A DNA stretch of 17,580 nt from positions 1 to 17,580 of the forward strand of contig CAKQQU010000031.1 in assembly GCA_934271085.1 (NCBI GenBank), given 5' to 3'. Below the pieces are notes generated by a model. That model was not told the DNA's origin, did not search any database, and saw nothing but the letters and a program-made list of their open reading frames with translations. A program made the translations under genes and the position numbers. Below, one piece after another: positions 1 through 7,028 of the stretch (the first letter of the stretch is position 1; each line of letters begins with the position of its first letter). This DNA comes from an uncultured Bacillota bacterium. GTDB taxonomy: Bacteria > Bacillota > Dehalobacteriia > UBA4068.

Positions 1-618
1 GACTGTGCCCATTTCGCCGATACCGCTGTCAGGATTCGCAGATATTTCTATATAAGCAACTGGCTCAGATTTGCTGGTGCTAGCATCCCAGATAATGATT
101 TTGCCATCACCATCCTGGTGCATAGTAATATTGGCACAGCAATCAGACCAGCTGCCAGATACTTCTTCATAGACACCGCTGCAGCAGGTAACTATCCACC
201 AACCATACCAGTCGCCGGTCCACCAGTCTACCCAGGATGCGACAGGTTCCGTACCGCCGCCTTCTTTGACGAAGGTGATGATAAGATCCATACCCATAAG
301 ATCCAGCTTAATTACACCGTTTTCCAAAGTACCGGTAGAAACTTCGCCGCTGATATCCAGTGATAAATCAATACCTTCCAGGGTCCATTTGCATGAACTT
401 TTTGTACCATCAAGGTTTAGCGTGGCTTTTCCATTGTCTTTAAGCTCAAGGGAGGCACCGTTGGGATAGACCTCGTCAACGGTCATCTCAATTCCCCACA
501 TCTCAATGGCAGTGGCCTGATATACATCTGTATCGGGATTGATGTCACCAGTACCGCCGCAGCCAGAAAGGCAAAGAGCAAGAGCCAAAGCCAGCACTAA
601 AGTCAGAACCTTTTGCAT
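1..618 (-). CDS. Trp/Cys-rich lipoprotein, 3' end outside window
   Basis: I translated this frame from the ATG at 618 to the window edge: 206 codons with no stop, so the C-terminus is missing. An SD (GGAGGAG) lies just upstream of the ATG. Residues 1-20 form a lipoprotein signal peptide ending in lipobox LSGC (Cys20), so the protein should be a membrane-anchored lipoprotein. Residues about 45-118 look like repeated short beta strands with alternating hydrophobic residues (a DNGKATLNLDG-type pattern), as in lipocalin-like lipoproteins of Clostridia. Residues about 129-177 are very rich in Trp and contain two Cys-Cys pairs (145-146 and 160-161), followed by an acidic DGDG turn. It is the last visible gene of the 2465-to-1 cluster, 37 bases after the preceding lipoprotein. 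I do not know its function. The lipoprotein call is firm, the family is not. Confidence 0.85.
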   Translation of the reverse strand, partial: MQKVLTLVLALALALCLSGCGGTGDINPDTDVYQATAIEMWGIEMTVDEVYPNGASLELKDNGKATLNLDGTKSSCKWTLEGIDLSLDISGEVSTGTLENGVIKLDLMGMDLIITFVKEGGGTEPVASWVDWWTGDWYGWWIVTCCSGVYEEVSGSWSDCCANITMHQDGDGKIIIWDASTSKSEPVAYIEISANPDSGIGEMGTV

Positions 619-655
619 TGATTCTCCTCCAGTCTTTCGTCTTATAAGTTATTTT

Positions 656-1198
656 TTACTGAGCGTCTACGGCAATGCTGGCCAAAATAGCCTGGACATC
701 AGCATCATCTATAGAAATGCTGCCATTGGAGGAACTCAAAACAAGACTGACAGTCAACTGAATAGGGCTATCGGTCCAAATCACTCCCATTCCGTAATCG
801 CCAATAGTATAAGTGAAGCCCTGCCAAGTATAGGCGCCGGTAGTAAAGCTCTCCAGATCTGCAGCTCCTTCATACCAAGCCTTGTCAGGTGCGAGCATGG
901 TAGTATCAGGGCCAAAGTAGCTTATATTAAGACCAGGGCAGGTAAACATATCCCAGTCACTTTCAGCGCCCTTGTAAATATTGAGACCATTGGGATCGTA
1001 GCCTAAATCAGTATACTCATCAAAAATATCCGAGGTGTTAAAAGATTTCCAGCCATCGGGAACCAGCACACTAAAAACAGTAGTATCAACGGTTTCGCCC
1101 TTAACAGCACCGCCGTTGCCGCCGTCACCGCCGTCACCGCAGGCAGCCAAAGAGAACACCAGCAATACAGACATTAAAACAAGAACTAATTTTTTCAT
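656..1198 (-). CDS. Small lipoprotein of unknown function
   Basis: A 180-residue protein. I chose the ATG at 1198 because an AGGAG SD sits 7 bases upstream and the product then begins with a proper signal peptide (MKKLVLVLMSVLL) ending in lipobox LAAC (Cys20). An upstream in-frame start at 1324 would add 42 basic, unlikely residues and overlap the neighbouring gene. After a Gly/Asp-rich spacer (residues about 21-33) there is one compact domain with no membrane segment. It starts with a stretch of the type FSVLVPDGWK (about 43-52), which resembles the opening of PsbP/DUF1795-like globular domains; that resemblance is my impression only. The C-terminal part ends in an alanine-rich helix. The gene follows the DUF4428 gene and precedes another lipoprotein on the same strand, probably one transcript. 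Function unknown. Confidence 0.85.
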   Translation of the reverse strand: MKKLVLVLMSVLLVFSLAACGDGGDGGNGGAVKGETVDTTVFSVLVPDGWKSFNTSDIFDEYTDLGYDPNGLNIYKGAESDWDMFTCPGLNISYFGPDTTMLAPDKAWYEGAADLESFTTGAYTWQGFTYTIGDYGMGVIWTDSPIQLTVSLVLSSSNGSISIDDADVQAILASIAVDAQ

Positions 1199-1251
1199 AA
1201 CAATTCTCCTTTTTCTTTTTATATAATTCATTTGCGAGAGAAACCGGCAAC

Positions 1252-2028
1252 TTAGCAGTAGCTGACCGCTCCGCCGCAGTATTCGCAGCAACCGCTGGCA
1301 TCGGGAACGGTGGTAGCTCCGCAATAGGGACAGGTCACAGCCATTTTAGGCACATCGGCAGCAGCTTTTTCCTCTCTTATCTGCTGGCGAAGATCCATCA
1401 ATGCAGTCTTTATTTCCTGACCCATCCGTTCATATTCCTGATAATCAGGATTATTGCCCGGAGCGGAAACACCTCTGTTCATAAGCGCTCCCCGCGCCAT
1501 CTGAGAACTGGTTTCAACGCTGCGGTCGTTGAGTTTAAAGCGAATTTCATCAAACCAGGGAGTATTGACGCGGATAACCATATAGAAATCATATTCATAC
1601 ATATAACGGGGAGGCACATAACTTATCTCTTTGCCATCGGGGCCTTCCCTTTTGATCTCAGTACGGCTCTCATCAATATCCAAATCACATCCGGTAACAT
1701 GACTGTAATCCAAAACATCCGGATTTTCAGCAATAAGATTAGAGGTTTTGGCTACCAGGAACTGCCGCTTGTCTTCATCCAAATGAAGCAAAATCCTGCG
1801 TCCGTAAGTAAGGGTAGTATTAAATTCCTTTACCTTTTCCAGGTTTGCTTCACGGTAAGCCAGCTGATCTTTAATCTCTGCCAAGGTGGAGTGGCGTCTT
1901 TCATTAAACCAAGGAGAAAGTTTTTTGGCGCAATCCTTACACAGATTACCATCTTCCAGCTTACGGTTGCCCAGCAGCCCTATTTTATTACCGCATACAT
2001 CACAGTACTTTTTATCAAACAAACCCAT
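1252..2028 (-). CDS. DUF4428 zinc-ribbon protein with zinc ribbons at both ends
   Basis: A 258-residue soluble protein with no signal peptide. The first 50 residues match the DUF4428 pattern: a CxxC at Cys9/Cys12 and a second CxxC at Cys30/Cys33, likely binding one zinc. Residues about 48-70 are helical and charged. The middle (about 75-190) is a mixed alpha/beta region with many Asp, Glu and Tyr residues, which I do not recognise. Residues about 198-222 form another charged helix. A second zinc-ribbon-like motif closes the protein (Cys233/Cys236 and Cys248/Cys251, plus a terminal Cys258). A GAGGAG SD precedes the ATG. It lies between a small membrane protein and two lipoproteins. DUF4428 proteins are often found near membrane or stress genes in Firmicutes, but the role is not established. 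The fold call is sure, the function is not. Confidence 0.85.
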   Translation of the reverse strand: MGLFDKKYCDVCGNKIGLLGNRKLEDGNLCKDCAKKLSPWFNERRHSTLAEIKDQLAYREANLEKVKEFNTTLTYGRRILLHLDEDKRQFLVAKTSNLIAENPDVLDYSHVTGCDLDIDESRTEIKREGPDGKEISYVPPRYMYEYDFYMVIRVNTPWFDEIRFKLNDRSVETSSQMARGALMNRGVSAPGNNPDYQEYERMGQEIKTALMDLRQQIREEKAAADVPKMAVTCPYCGATTVPDASGCCEYCGGAVSYC

Positions 2029-2060
2029 AAATAGCCATCTCCTCAGAAAATGCTATTGAT

Positions 2061-2465
2061 CTAAGCAGCAGAATTTTTGTTCTGGACAGCGCCATAAATA
2101 TAAAGGGCGGGAATAACCAGACCGAGAAGCAAAGAAACAATGCTTACACTGCTACCGCCAATTACATTGAAGATATTGCCCAGTACGCACAGACCAACTA
2201 CTATGCAGCCCCACAAAAGACAGGTATGAGCTTTTTCGGGTTTTTCGCAATGGCTTACGCCAAAAATACCGGCGATAAGTTCCGCCACACCGCTGAGCAG
2301 GCAAAAAACAGACCCGATTATCATCCATCCCAGAAGACCGCTGCCGGTCAGCAGGCTGGATAAAGCAAGAGTACCGATGAGGGCGATCAGACCAACAATA
2401 GCTGAAATAGCGCCGCCGATAATCATCAGAATACCAGTTACCTTCAAAAAGTTTTTCCCTTTCAT
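2061..2465 (-). CDS. Small four-helix membrane protein
   Basis: A 134-residue protein with four hydrophobic segments at roughly residues 9-34, 43-68, 82-103 and 107-126, so almost all of it is in the membrane. Short polar loops separate the helices; the central loop (CEKPEKAH, about 73-80) is the most polar. The helices are rich in Gly, Ile and Leu, as in many small unclassified Firmicutes membrane proteins, and I see no enzymatic motif. The start is well supported: a full TAGGAGG SD lies 8 bases before the ATG. It appears to be the first gene of the four-gene minus-strand cluster, with 32 bases to the DUF4428 gene. Function unknown; a partner of the downstream lipoproteins is possible but only a guess. 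Confidence 0.8.
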   Translation of the reverse strand: MKGKNFLKVTGILMIIGGAISAIVGLIALIGTLALSSLLTGSGLLGWMIIGSVFCLLSGVAELIAGIFGVSHCEKPEKAHTCLLWGCIVVGLCVLGNIFNVIGGSSVSIVSLLLGLVIPALYIYGAVQNKNSAA

Positions 2466-2593
2466 TATATAAACCTCCTAAAAAATAATAATAATTTATG
2501 TATACTGAATAATTCCAGTAAACAACTATTAATTTATTACCCGGGTATCATCCGGGCATCAGACTGGCTTTATCCGTTACCCGACCTTTGGCA
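2466..2593. other. AT-rich spacer with a CCCGGG palindrome and short GC hairpin
   Basis: This 128-base spacer separates the receiver-like gene from the four-gene cluster, both on the minus strand. A perfect 10-bp palindrome, TACCCGGGTA, sits at 2538-2547. Overlapping it, CCCGG and CCGGG (about 2541-2555) can form a 5-bp GC stem. There is no U-run after the stem in either direction, so I do not call it a terminator. The rest is AT-rich leader ending in the SD of the small membrane protein. I could not find a convincing -35/-10 pair. The site could be a protein-binding site or a weak terminator. Confidence 0.3.
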
Positions 2594-2974
2594 TTATAAA
2601 GCGTCCATCATAGCTACCAGATATGAAGAAGAAACCGAGCTGAAAACAAAATTATCTATAATATTGTCCTTCTTCAGCTGCATAACCTTATCCACAATAC
2701 CTTTGCTCTCTTTTTCGTCAACCAAAAACACTGTTTTGCAATCCGGCACCTGCTTTTTTGCCATATCGCGAATAGGTTTCATATCATCCGGCCGCCAGCC
2801 GTTGCAATCGCATACTTCCAGCAGCAAGGCATTGGGAAGAGCCAATCTGCAAAGGTCAACCGCTTTTTGCGGGTCTTCTGCGTTAAAAACATCATAGTCG
2901 CTGTGAGCAGTCAATGCATCTGCAATGGCATCTGCAAAAATAAAATTACGCACACTGATAACCAACCGACGCAT
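2594..2974 (-). CDS. Stand-alone degenerate receiver-domain protein (pseudo-receiver)
   Basis: A 126-residue protein with the size and helix/strand rhythm of a single CheY-like receiver domain and no output domain. Strand 1 is RRLVISVRNF, where an active receiver would carry an acidic pair; here the positions are V-R-N. Strand 3 reads ALLLEVCDCNGW, so the position of the phospho-accepting Asp is occupied by Glu, and Asp occurs only two residues later. Strand 4 (KTVFLVDEKES) and a Ser-rich FVFSSVSSSY segment near the C-terminus complete the fold. I chose the ATG at 2974 because it starts directly at strand 1; a TTG at 3007 has no SD. It lies downstream of a LuxR-type regulator gene but is separated from it by a terminator. 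Likely a phosphorylation-independent signalling or adaptor protein; the partner is unknown. Confidence 0.7.
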   Translation of the reverse strand: MRRLVISVRNFIFADAIADALTAHSDYDVFNAEDPQKAVDLCRLALPNALLLEVCDCNGWRPDDMKPIRDMAKKQVPDCKTVFLVDEKESKGIVDKVMQLKKDNIIDNFVFSSVSSSYLVAMMDAL

Positions 2975-2998
2975 GGCTATGGCCCCCGTTTCCTCATT

Positions 2999-3020
2999 AT
3001 TTATCAAAAATTTATCAAAA
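2999..3020. repeat. Perfect tandem 11-bp direct repeat (ATTTATCAAAA x2)
   Basis: Two identical copies, 2999-3009 and 3010-3020, lie about 25 bases upstream of the receiver-like gene's ATG. The period is about one helical turn, so both copies face the same side of the DNA, as in regulator-binding sites. On the minus strand a TATAGT hexamer (3023-3028) lies just upstream and could be a -10, which would place the repeat over the transcription start; I found no good -35. The core TTGATAAA also occurs at 6864-6871, in the leader of the kinase operon. The region is AT-rich, so chance is possible. Confidence 0.45.
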
Positions 3021-3115
3021 CCACTATAGGTATATTATGCAAAAAAATTACCAAGACTGCCCTAGCTAAAGTGACAGTTTTGTACTATTTTTTACATTAT
3101 TCATTAAAATTACGG

Positions 3116-3158
3116 GCAAAAAACTCTTCCGGAGGGCAGCACTGCCATCCAAAAGAGT
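3116..3158 (-). terminator. Rho-independent terminator of the kinase/regulator operon
   Basis: On the minus strand an ACTCTT arm (complement of 3153-3158) pairs with AAGAGT (complement of 3123-3128). Inside, GGATGGCAG and CTGCCCTCC pair with one mismatch around a two-base loop. Six T residues follow directly (complement of 3118-3123). It lies about 50 bases after the stop of the response-regulator gene and before the receiver-like gene. Confidence 0.85.
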
Positions 3159-3208
3159 CCGTTTAATTAATAATAATATTAATATGGCTTTCAGGTACCG
3201 GCAAGCTA

Positions 3209-3844
3209 TCAATCCTGCCAATCCGGATCAGGGATTATCAGTTTTTTATTGGATACCGCTACCGCCAGTTTGGTTTTGCTGTTAAAGCCTGTTTTCTGCA
3301 GCATATTATTAACATGAAAACGCACCGCAGAAACGGAAATACCCATTTTCTCAGCTATTTCACCATATGTAAGGGCATTAACAAGATATCTTAACACCTG
3401 AAGTTCGCGGTCGGTAAAATCATAGCTGCTGGTAATGCCTATTTTTACTTCGGGAGTACGTTTTGGATAAACCGACTCGCCGTTTACCGTGCGTTCAATA
3501 ACAGATAGCAGCTCCTCCTGATCCACGTCCTTATACCAAAAGCTGTCTGCTCCCGCGGCCCTGGCCTGGTCCAGAAAACTGCATTCCACCATAGAGGTTA
3601 CAATTATAATCTTAATACCGGGGAAATGCTTTTTTATCCTTGCCGCAGCATCCAGGCCGCTTTCATCATGATCTGTGCAAACATCCATCAGGATGAGATC
3701 GATATGGTTTTGGATACAGCACATCTCCGCCAGGGAGGCATTGGTGATAGATTCCACAAAGTTGTAACGGGGATCAGACCGGACATATTCCTCCATACGT
3801 TCTCTGGCCATACGCTGATCTTCTACTATCAAAATATTAATCAC
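3209..3844 (-). CDS. NarL/LuxR-type two-component response regulator
   Basis: A 211-residue DNA-binding response regulator. Residues 1-120 form an intact receiver: acidic pair Glu8/Asp9, phospho-accepting Asp54 (ILMDV), Thr83 (IVTS) and the conserved Lys105 (WYKD). Residues about 141-198 are a LuxR/NarL helix-turn-helix, with the typical DFTDRELQVLRYL opening and the recognition region GISVSAVRFHVNNML. It should be phosphorylated by the kinase encoded just upstream and then regulate transcription. The start is a GTG at 3844, preceded by a very strong AAAGGAGGAG SD, and it overlaps the kinase stop by 4 bases (GTGA), implying translational coupling. The gene ends about 50 bases before a clear terminator. 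Targets cannot be read from the sequence; the ORF lengths and motifs leave little doubt about the family. Confidence 0.93.
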   Translation of the reverse strand: MINILIVEDQRMARERMEEYVRSDPRYNFVESITNASLAEMCCIQNHIDLILMDVCTDHDESGLDAAARIKKHFPGIKIIIVTSMVECSFLDQARAAGADSFWYKDVDQEELLSVIERTVNGESVYPKRTPEVKIGITSSYDFTDRELQVLRYLVNALTYGEIAEKMGISVSAVRFHVNNMLQKTGFNSKTKLAVAVSNKKLIIPDPDWQD

Positions 3845-5121
3845 AAAAGCTCCTCCTTTAAAGGGACGGTAACAGTCAGCATAAACCGGGGCGTGCTCTG
3901 CAGCAGCATCTGACCGCCGGCACGCTCGATGCGCCGCCTCAGCGAAGTAAGCCCGCCGCCTTCACTTATTTCTTCGGCAGGCTGATTGCCGTTATTGATA
4001 ATAACCGCTTCAGCAGCTTTATCATTACAGCTAACCGTCACCTGCAAAACATCAGCATCAGCATGGCGCACCGCGTTAGTAGCGCATTCGCGCATGGCTG
4101 TTATCAACAAATAAGCGGCTTCTTTGTTTTGCGGAAGCTGGCCGTTGATAATTATTTCTATACCTATGCCTTTTGCCCTGGAAACAAGCTGGCTTAAAGC
4201 ATCTTCATCCGGGGGAGTATCATTATCATGCTTCAGCAGGCTGACCGCATTATACCACAAATCTATTACAGGCGCCACATCCTCCATAGATCCCTTATTA
4301 AGCAGAAAGCGGCGGCTGGCTATAACACTGCGGCCAATATCATCATGGACCCGCATTTTCATAGCCAAAACTTCTTCTTCTCTGGCAATAGCCGAAATAT
4401 TCTTTATCAACATGCCCATTTTTTCGGACATTCGGGCCAATTCCTCATTGTTTGCCTCCAGCTCTCTGGTTTTTTCATACAGCTCCTTAACGTCTATAGC
4501 CATTATCTGGGTATAAACTTTATTACGACAAGGAACGGTCTTACGGCTGAAACTCCATATGCTGCCATCAGGGAAGCGGTAAATATCCGCTGCCTGCCCC
4601 AGCCGTTCCACTCCGTTTCCGGGGGAAGGATCAGCCAGGGCAGCAGATATCTCAGCCTCGCTTTGCAGATCCCTTCCTGTCAGGGTATATGCCAGATTAT
4701 ACATAAGCTTATTACATAGCACCGGCAAGCCGTTCTCGTTAAAAAAACAAATAGCGCTGGGCATATCATCAAATGATTCTTTAACGGATCTGCGGGTAGG
4801 TATTTTATGATACAGCATATATTCATATACCATGCCGCAGCAGCAGCCGCACAATATCAATACACCTGCTATCCATATAAATACCAGGTCAATATCTGAC
4901 AGAAAAGCAAAATGCGCCATTTTGCCCATAAAATGTACATCATTAAGGGAGGACAGGCATACGATGCCTAACAAAAGCAACAGGATATCCGGCAAACAGC
5001 GTAAAAACCCAAGCCTGTCGCAGCGCACTAAAAAAAGAACCTCCTGGCATAACAATGTAAACAGCCAGAAAATAAGCAAGGCCGTTTGCTGACTATGGCT
5101 GGCCGCAGCAAAAGAGATCAT
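3841..5121 (-). CDS. Membrane sensor histidine kinase, NarX/DegS-like catalytic domain
   Basis: A 426-residue kinase. I use the ATG at 5121, which overlaps the upstream stop (ATGA) and has an AAGGGGGAG SD; an ATG at 5163 would add 14 residues deeper into the upstream gene. Three hydrophobic segments lie at about 13-32, 43-59 and 78-98; the third contains a dense cysteine cluster (CGCCC). A PAS-like domain follows at about 115-205, then a coiled coil at about 212-250. The phospho-acceptor His259 lies in an HDDIGR motif, typical of the HisKA_3-type family that partners NarL regulators. The HATPase domain has an N-box with Glu345 and Asn349 (MRECATNAVRH) and a glycine-rich GGGL segment at about 388-391. 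It therefore looks catalytically complete and should phosphorylate the regulator encoded next. The signal sensed is unknown. Confidence 0.9.
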   Translation of the reverse strand: MISFAAASHSQQTALLIFWLFTLLCQEVLFLVRCDRLGFLRCLPDILLLLLGIVCLSSLNDVHFMGKMAHFAFLSDIDLVFIWIAGVLILCGCCCGMVYEYMLYHKIPTRRSVKESFDDMPSAICFFNENGLPVLCNKLMYNLAYTLTGRDLQSEAEISAALADPSPGNGVERLGQAADIYRFPDGSIWSFSRKTVPCRNKVYTQIMAIDVKELYEKTRELEANNEELARMSEKMGMLIKNISAIAREEEVLAMKMRVHDDIGRSVIASRRFLLNKGSMEDVAPVIDLWYNAVSLLKHDNDTPPDEDALSQLVSRAKGIGIEIIINGQLPQNKEAAYLLITAMRECATNAVRHADADVLQVTVSCNDKAAEAVIINNGNQPAEEISEGGGLTSLRRRIERAGGQMLLQSTPRFMLTVTVPLKEELL

Positions 5122-6845
5122 GCAACTGCTCCCCCTTTCGGTAAGCGCAGAGTAAGCCTCCATGGTTCCTCATCAGTGGCGCAGATATCCAGTTGCAGGC
5201 ATGGACAGGCTTTTCGGAGCGAATAAAGTTCGCTTTCGCATTCTACCTCCATAATGAGTATCAGCTCGTCATCCTGTACCTTGGCTATGATAAGGATAGC
5301 CGCAAGATCATCAAGGGTCAATTCTATAACAGACTCAAAAAAATCGTAGGCCTGCATTATAGTTTTTGCAGGCAGCATCCCATCGATATCAATACGCAGG
5401 CTGCATTCCACATTACAGAGGTTGAGATTATATATGGATTCTTTAAAGCAGTGGAACATTTCTTCTGCGGGCAGACTATCATTCTGATCCGCCATAAATA
5501 TCAGATTGTTACGTCGTTTAAGATATGCGCCGCAAACAGTCATTTTAGCCAGAATATGTCGCTTTTTATTCTCATCCTTGGTCAGCGCAAATTCCTCAAG
5601 AAGGTTATAAAGGAGGTCTATCTGCCCAGCAGTCTGCTTCTGCATACTGTCATACAGACGGTTCTTTTCTTCCAGATAACGCCGGCGCTTCTGAGAATCG
5701 TATTCTTCACGCAGAAGCATGTTTTTGTCCTGCAATGTTTCATACTGATCTGCCAGCTGATCCATAACAATCCGGAGTTTGGAAACATCTTCCTGCCAAA
5801 ATACATGGCCGCCGCTTATGGGAAAGCTGACCAGCCTGTCTCCTTCAGGCATATCCACAGGGGCCTGTTCTGCCTGTATCATATCTTCTTCTGATACTGA
5901 AACAGCATCGGAAGAAGAATAATACACCACATGGTTTTTGTCTGCTATACAGGCTGCTATGGGAGATACCCTGAACAGATCTTCATAATTACTGTTTGAC
6001 TGGATTAGGCCGCAGCGGATGCAGCTTTCAAATATAGCAACTACAAGCAGACAAATAACTATGGTCATATCCCCATATAAAAAATGAAACATGGGAAACT
6101 GCAGCGCATAACAAATACAGTACAGCGCCAACAGCAGTAAGAGCAGATATGGCAAAAACAACATTCTGCTGCCGCGAAGCAGACGGGATTTGGAAACCAT
6201 CATGGTAAGGGCGCCTACAGAAAGCAAAGCATCCCAGATAACAACGGCAATGTAAACCGGGCCGTAGCTGTAATCATGGCCGCTCCAGATTTCACCTTCC
6301 GGAAAAACAAATGCCAGCTGATGCATATCATTGGTCATGACCAATAATATAAGAATAAGGGTGGGTATATACAATAACCGCCAGCGTTTATCTTCCGGTT
6401 CATAATCATGTTTGCCCAGCCTTTTGGCAGCCTTAAAGCTGCACAGGGGTATGGACAGCATCGGTATATAATAAGCGTACCAGCAAAGACGTGTTATATC
6501 ATCGCTCCAGAATAAAAATTCGAACTTGCAGGTACGCAGAGCTACCCATAAAACTATCATGACCGATATAAGCACTAAATACCGGCGAAAATCCTTTTGG
6601 ATAATACGTTTACTGACAGATATACCCCAGGCAACGAACAAGCCAAGATAAATAAAAGAGCGCAGCAGGGCAAAAAAGGATGACAGCCAGCAATTGTCGT
6701 AAAATGACAGCTGCCGTAAAAAAAGAGCGGAAATGATCAGCAAAGCCACAACAATAATTATTTTAATATTGCTGTGGTTGCGCTGTGCTGCGCCCCCGTC
6801 TACGGCTGCGGCCTTATTACGGCTGCCCAATGTATTGCCAATCAT
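5118..6845 (-). CDS. Polytopic histidine-kinase-like protein, apparently catalytically degenerate
   Basis: A 575-residue protein with about eight hydrophobic segments between residues 28 and 275, a layout seen in 7TM-type sensor kinases of Firmicutes. A PAS-like segment follows (about 285-350, beginning NYEDLFRVSPIAACIAD), then a long charged coiled coil (about 352-410). The region that should be the dimerisation/phospho-transfer helix (about 395-450) has no HD- or HE-type H-box; the most conserved-looking part is YLKRRNNLIF. The C-terminal 100 residues keep an alternating strand/helix pattern like an HATPase domain, but the expected N-box Asn and the GxG motifs are missing. I therefore read it as a pseudokinase sensor that may signal through the kinase downstream. 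The ATG at 6845 has a GAGG SD 8 bases upstream. It is the first gene of the operon. Confidence 0.8.
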   Translation of the reverse strand: MIGNTLGSRNKAAAVDGGAAQRNHSNIKIIIVVALLIISALFLRQLSFYDNCWLSSFFALLRSFIYLGLFVAWGISVSKRIIQKDFRRYLVLISVMIVLWVALRTCKFEFLFWSDDITRLCWYAYYIPMLSIPLCSFKAAKRLGKHDYEPEDKRWRLLYIPTLILILLVMTNDMHQLAFVFPEGEIWSGHDYSYGPVYIAVVIWDALLSVGALTMMVSKSRLLRGSRMLFLPYLLLLLLALYCICYALQFPMFHFLYGDMTIVICLLVVAIFESCIRCGLIQSNSNYEDLFRVSPIAACIADKNHVVYYSSSDAVSVSEEDMIQAEQAPVDMPEGDRLVSFPISGGHVFWQEDVSKLRIVMDQLADQYETLQDKNMLLREEYDSQKRRRYLEEKNRLYDSMQKQTAGQIDLLYNLLEEFALTKDENKKRHILAKMTVCGAYLKRRNNLIFMADQNDSLPAEEMFHCFKESIYNLNLCNVECSLRIDIDGMLPAKTIMQAYDFFESVIELTLDDLAAILIIAKVQDDELILIMEVECESELYSLRKACPCLQLDICATDEEPWRLTLRLPKGGAVA

Positions 6846-6888
6846 TACCTGACCTCATAATACTTGATAAAATAAATATATTGTCAAA

Positions 6889-6918
6889 ATTATACCATAT
6901 TAAGAGGGCTAATAGCAA
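6889..6918 (-). promoter_or_regulatory. Extended -10 promoter for the kinase operon
   Basis: On the minus strand TTGCTA (-35, complement of 6913-6918, 4 of 6 consensus) lies 18 bases upstream of a perfect TATAAT (-10, complement of 6889-6894), which is preceded by a TGn extended element. Transcription would start near 6882, about 37 bases before the ATG at 6845. A second TTGACA (complement of 6881-6886) lies just downstream of the -10 with only a poorly spaced TATTAT partner. Confidence 0.7.
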
Positions 6919-6967
6919 TCCTCCCTACACTTCATCAATAGCGGCGCTTCTCTTTTGGGCCGGCACA

Positions 6968-6997
6968 TGATAAAATAGAGCCATAATCCCGTTATGG
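6968..6997 (+). promoter_or_regulatory. Extended -10 promoter and adjacent inverted repeat for the hydrolase/VOC pair
   Basis: TG (6968-6969) followed one base later by TAAAAT (6971-6976) is an extended -10 element; I see no good -35, which extended -10 promoters can lack. Directly downstream a perfect inverted repeat, CCATAA/TTATGG with a 5-base spacer (6981-6997), lies at the likely transcription start, where an operator would sit. It could also be a short leader hairpin. Confidence 0.45.
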
Positions 6998-7016
6998 CAA
7001 ACCGGCAGCAAAAGGC

Positions 7017-7024
7017 AAGGTGAT
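7017..7024 (+). promoter_or_regulatory. Ribosome binding site that favours a TTG start at 7029
   Basis: AAGGTGAT matches the downstream half of the ideal SD (AAGGAGGTGAT) and ends 4 bases before a TTG at 7029. The GTG at 7020 lies inside this element and so has no SD of its own. The TTG start gives the N-terminus MRVRYIFHSGFLVE, which fits the start of related MBL-fold proteins. Confidence 0.6.
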
Positions 7025-7028
7025 TATT

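Noticed and set aside
118..363. Short plus-strand open frames in the first 500 bases
   Set aside because: They lie opposite the lipoprotein frame that runs unbroken from 618 to the window edge with an SD, signal peptide and lipobox.
1199..1324. N-terminal extension of the 180-residue lipoprotein to 1324
   Set aside because: It would hide the signal peptide behind 42 basic residues, overlap the DUF4428 gene, and has a worse SD than the ATG at 1198.
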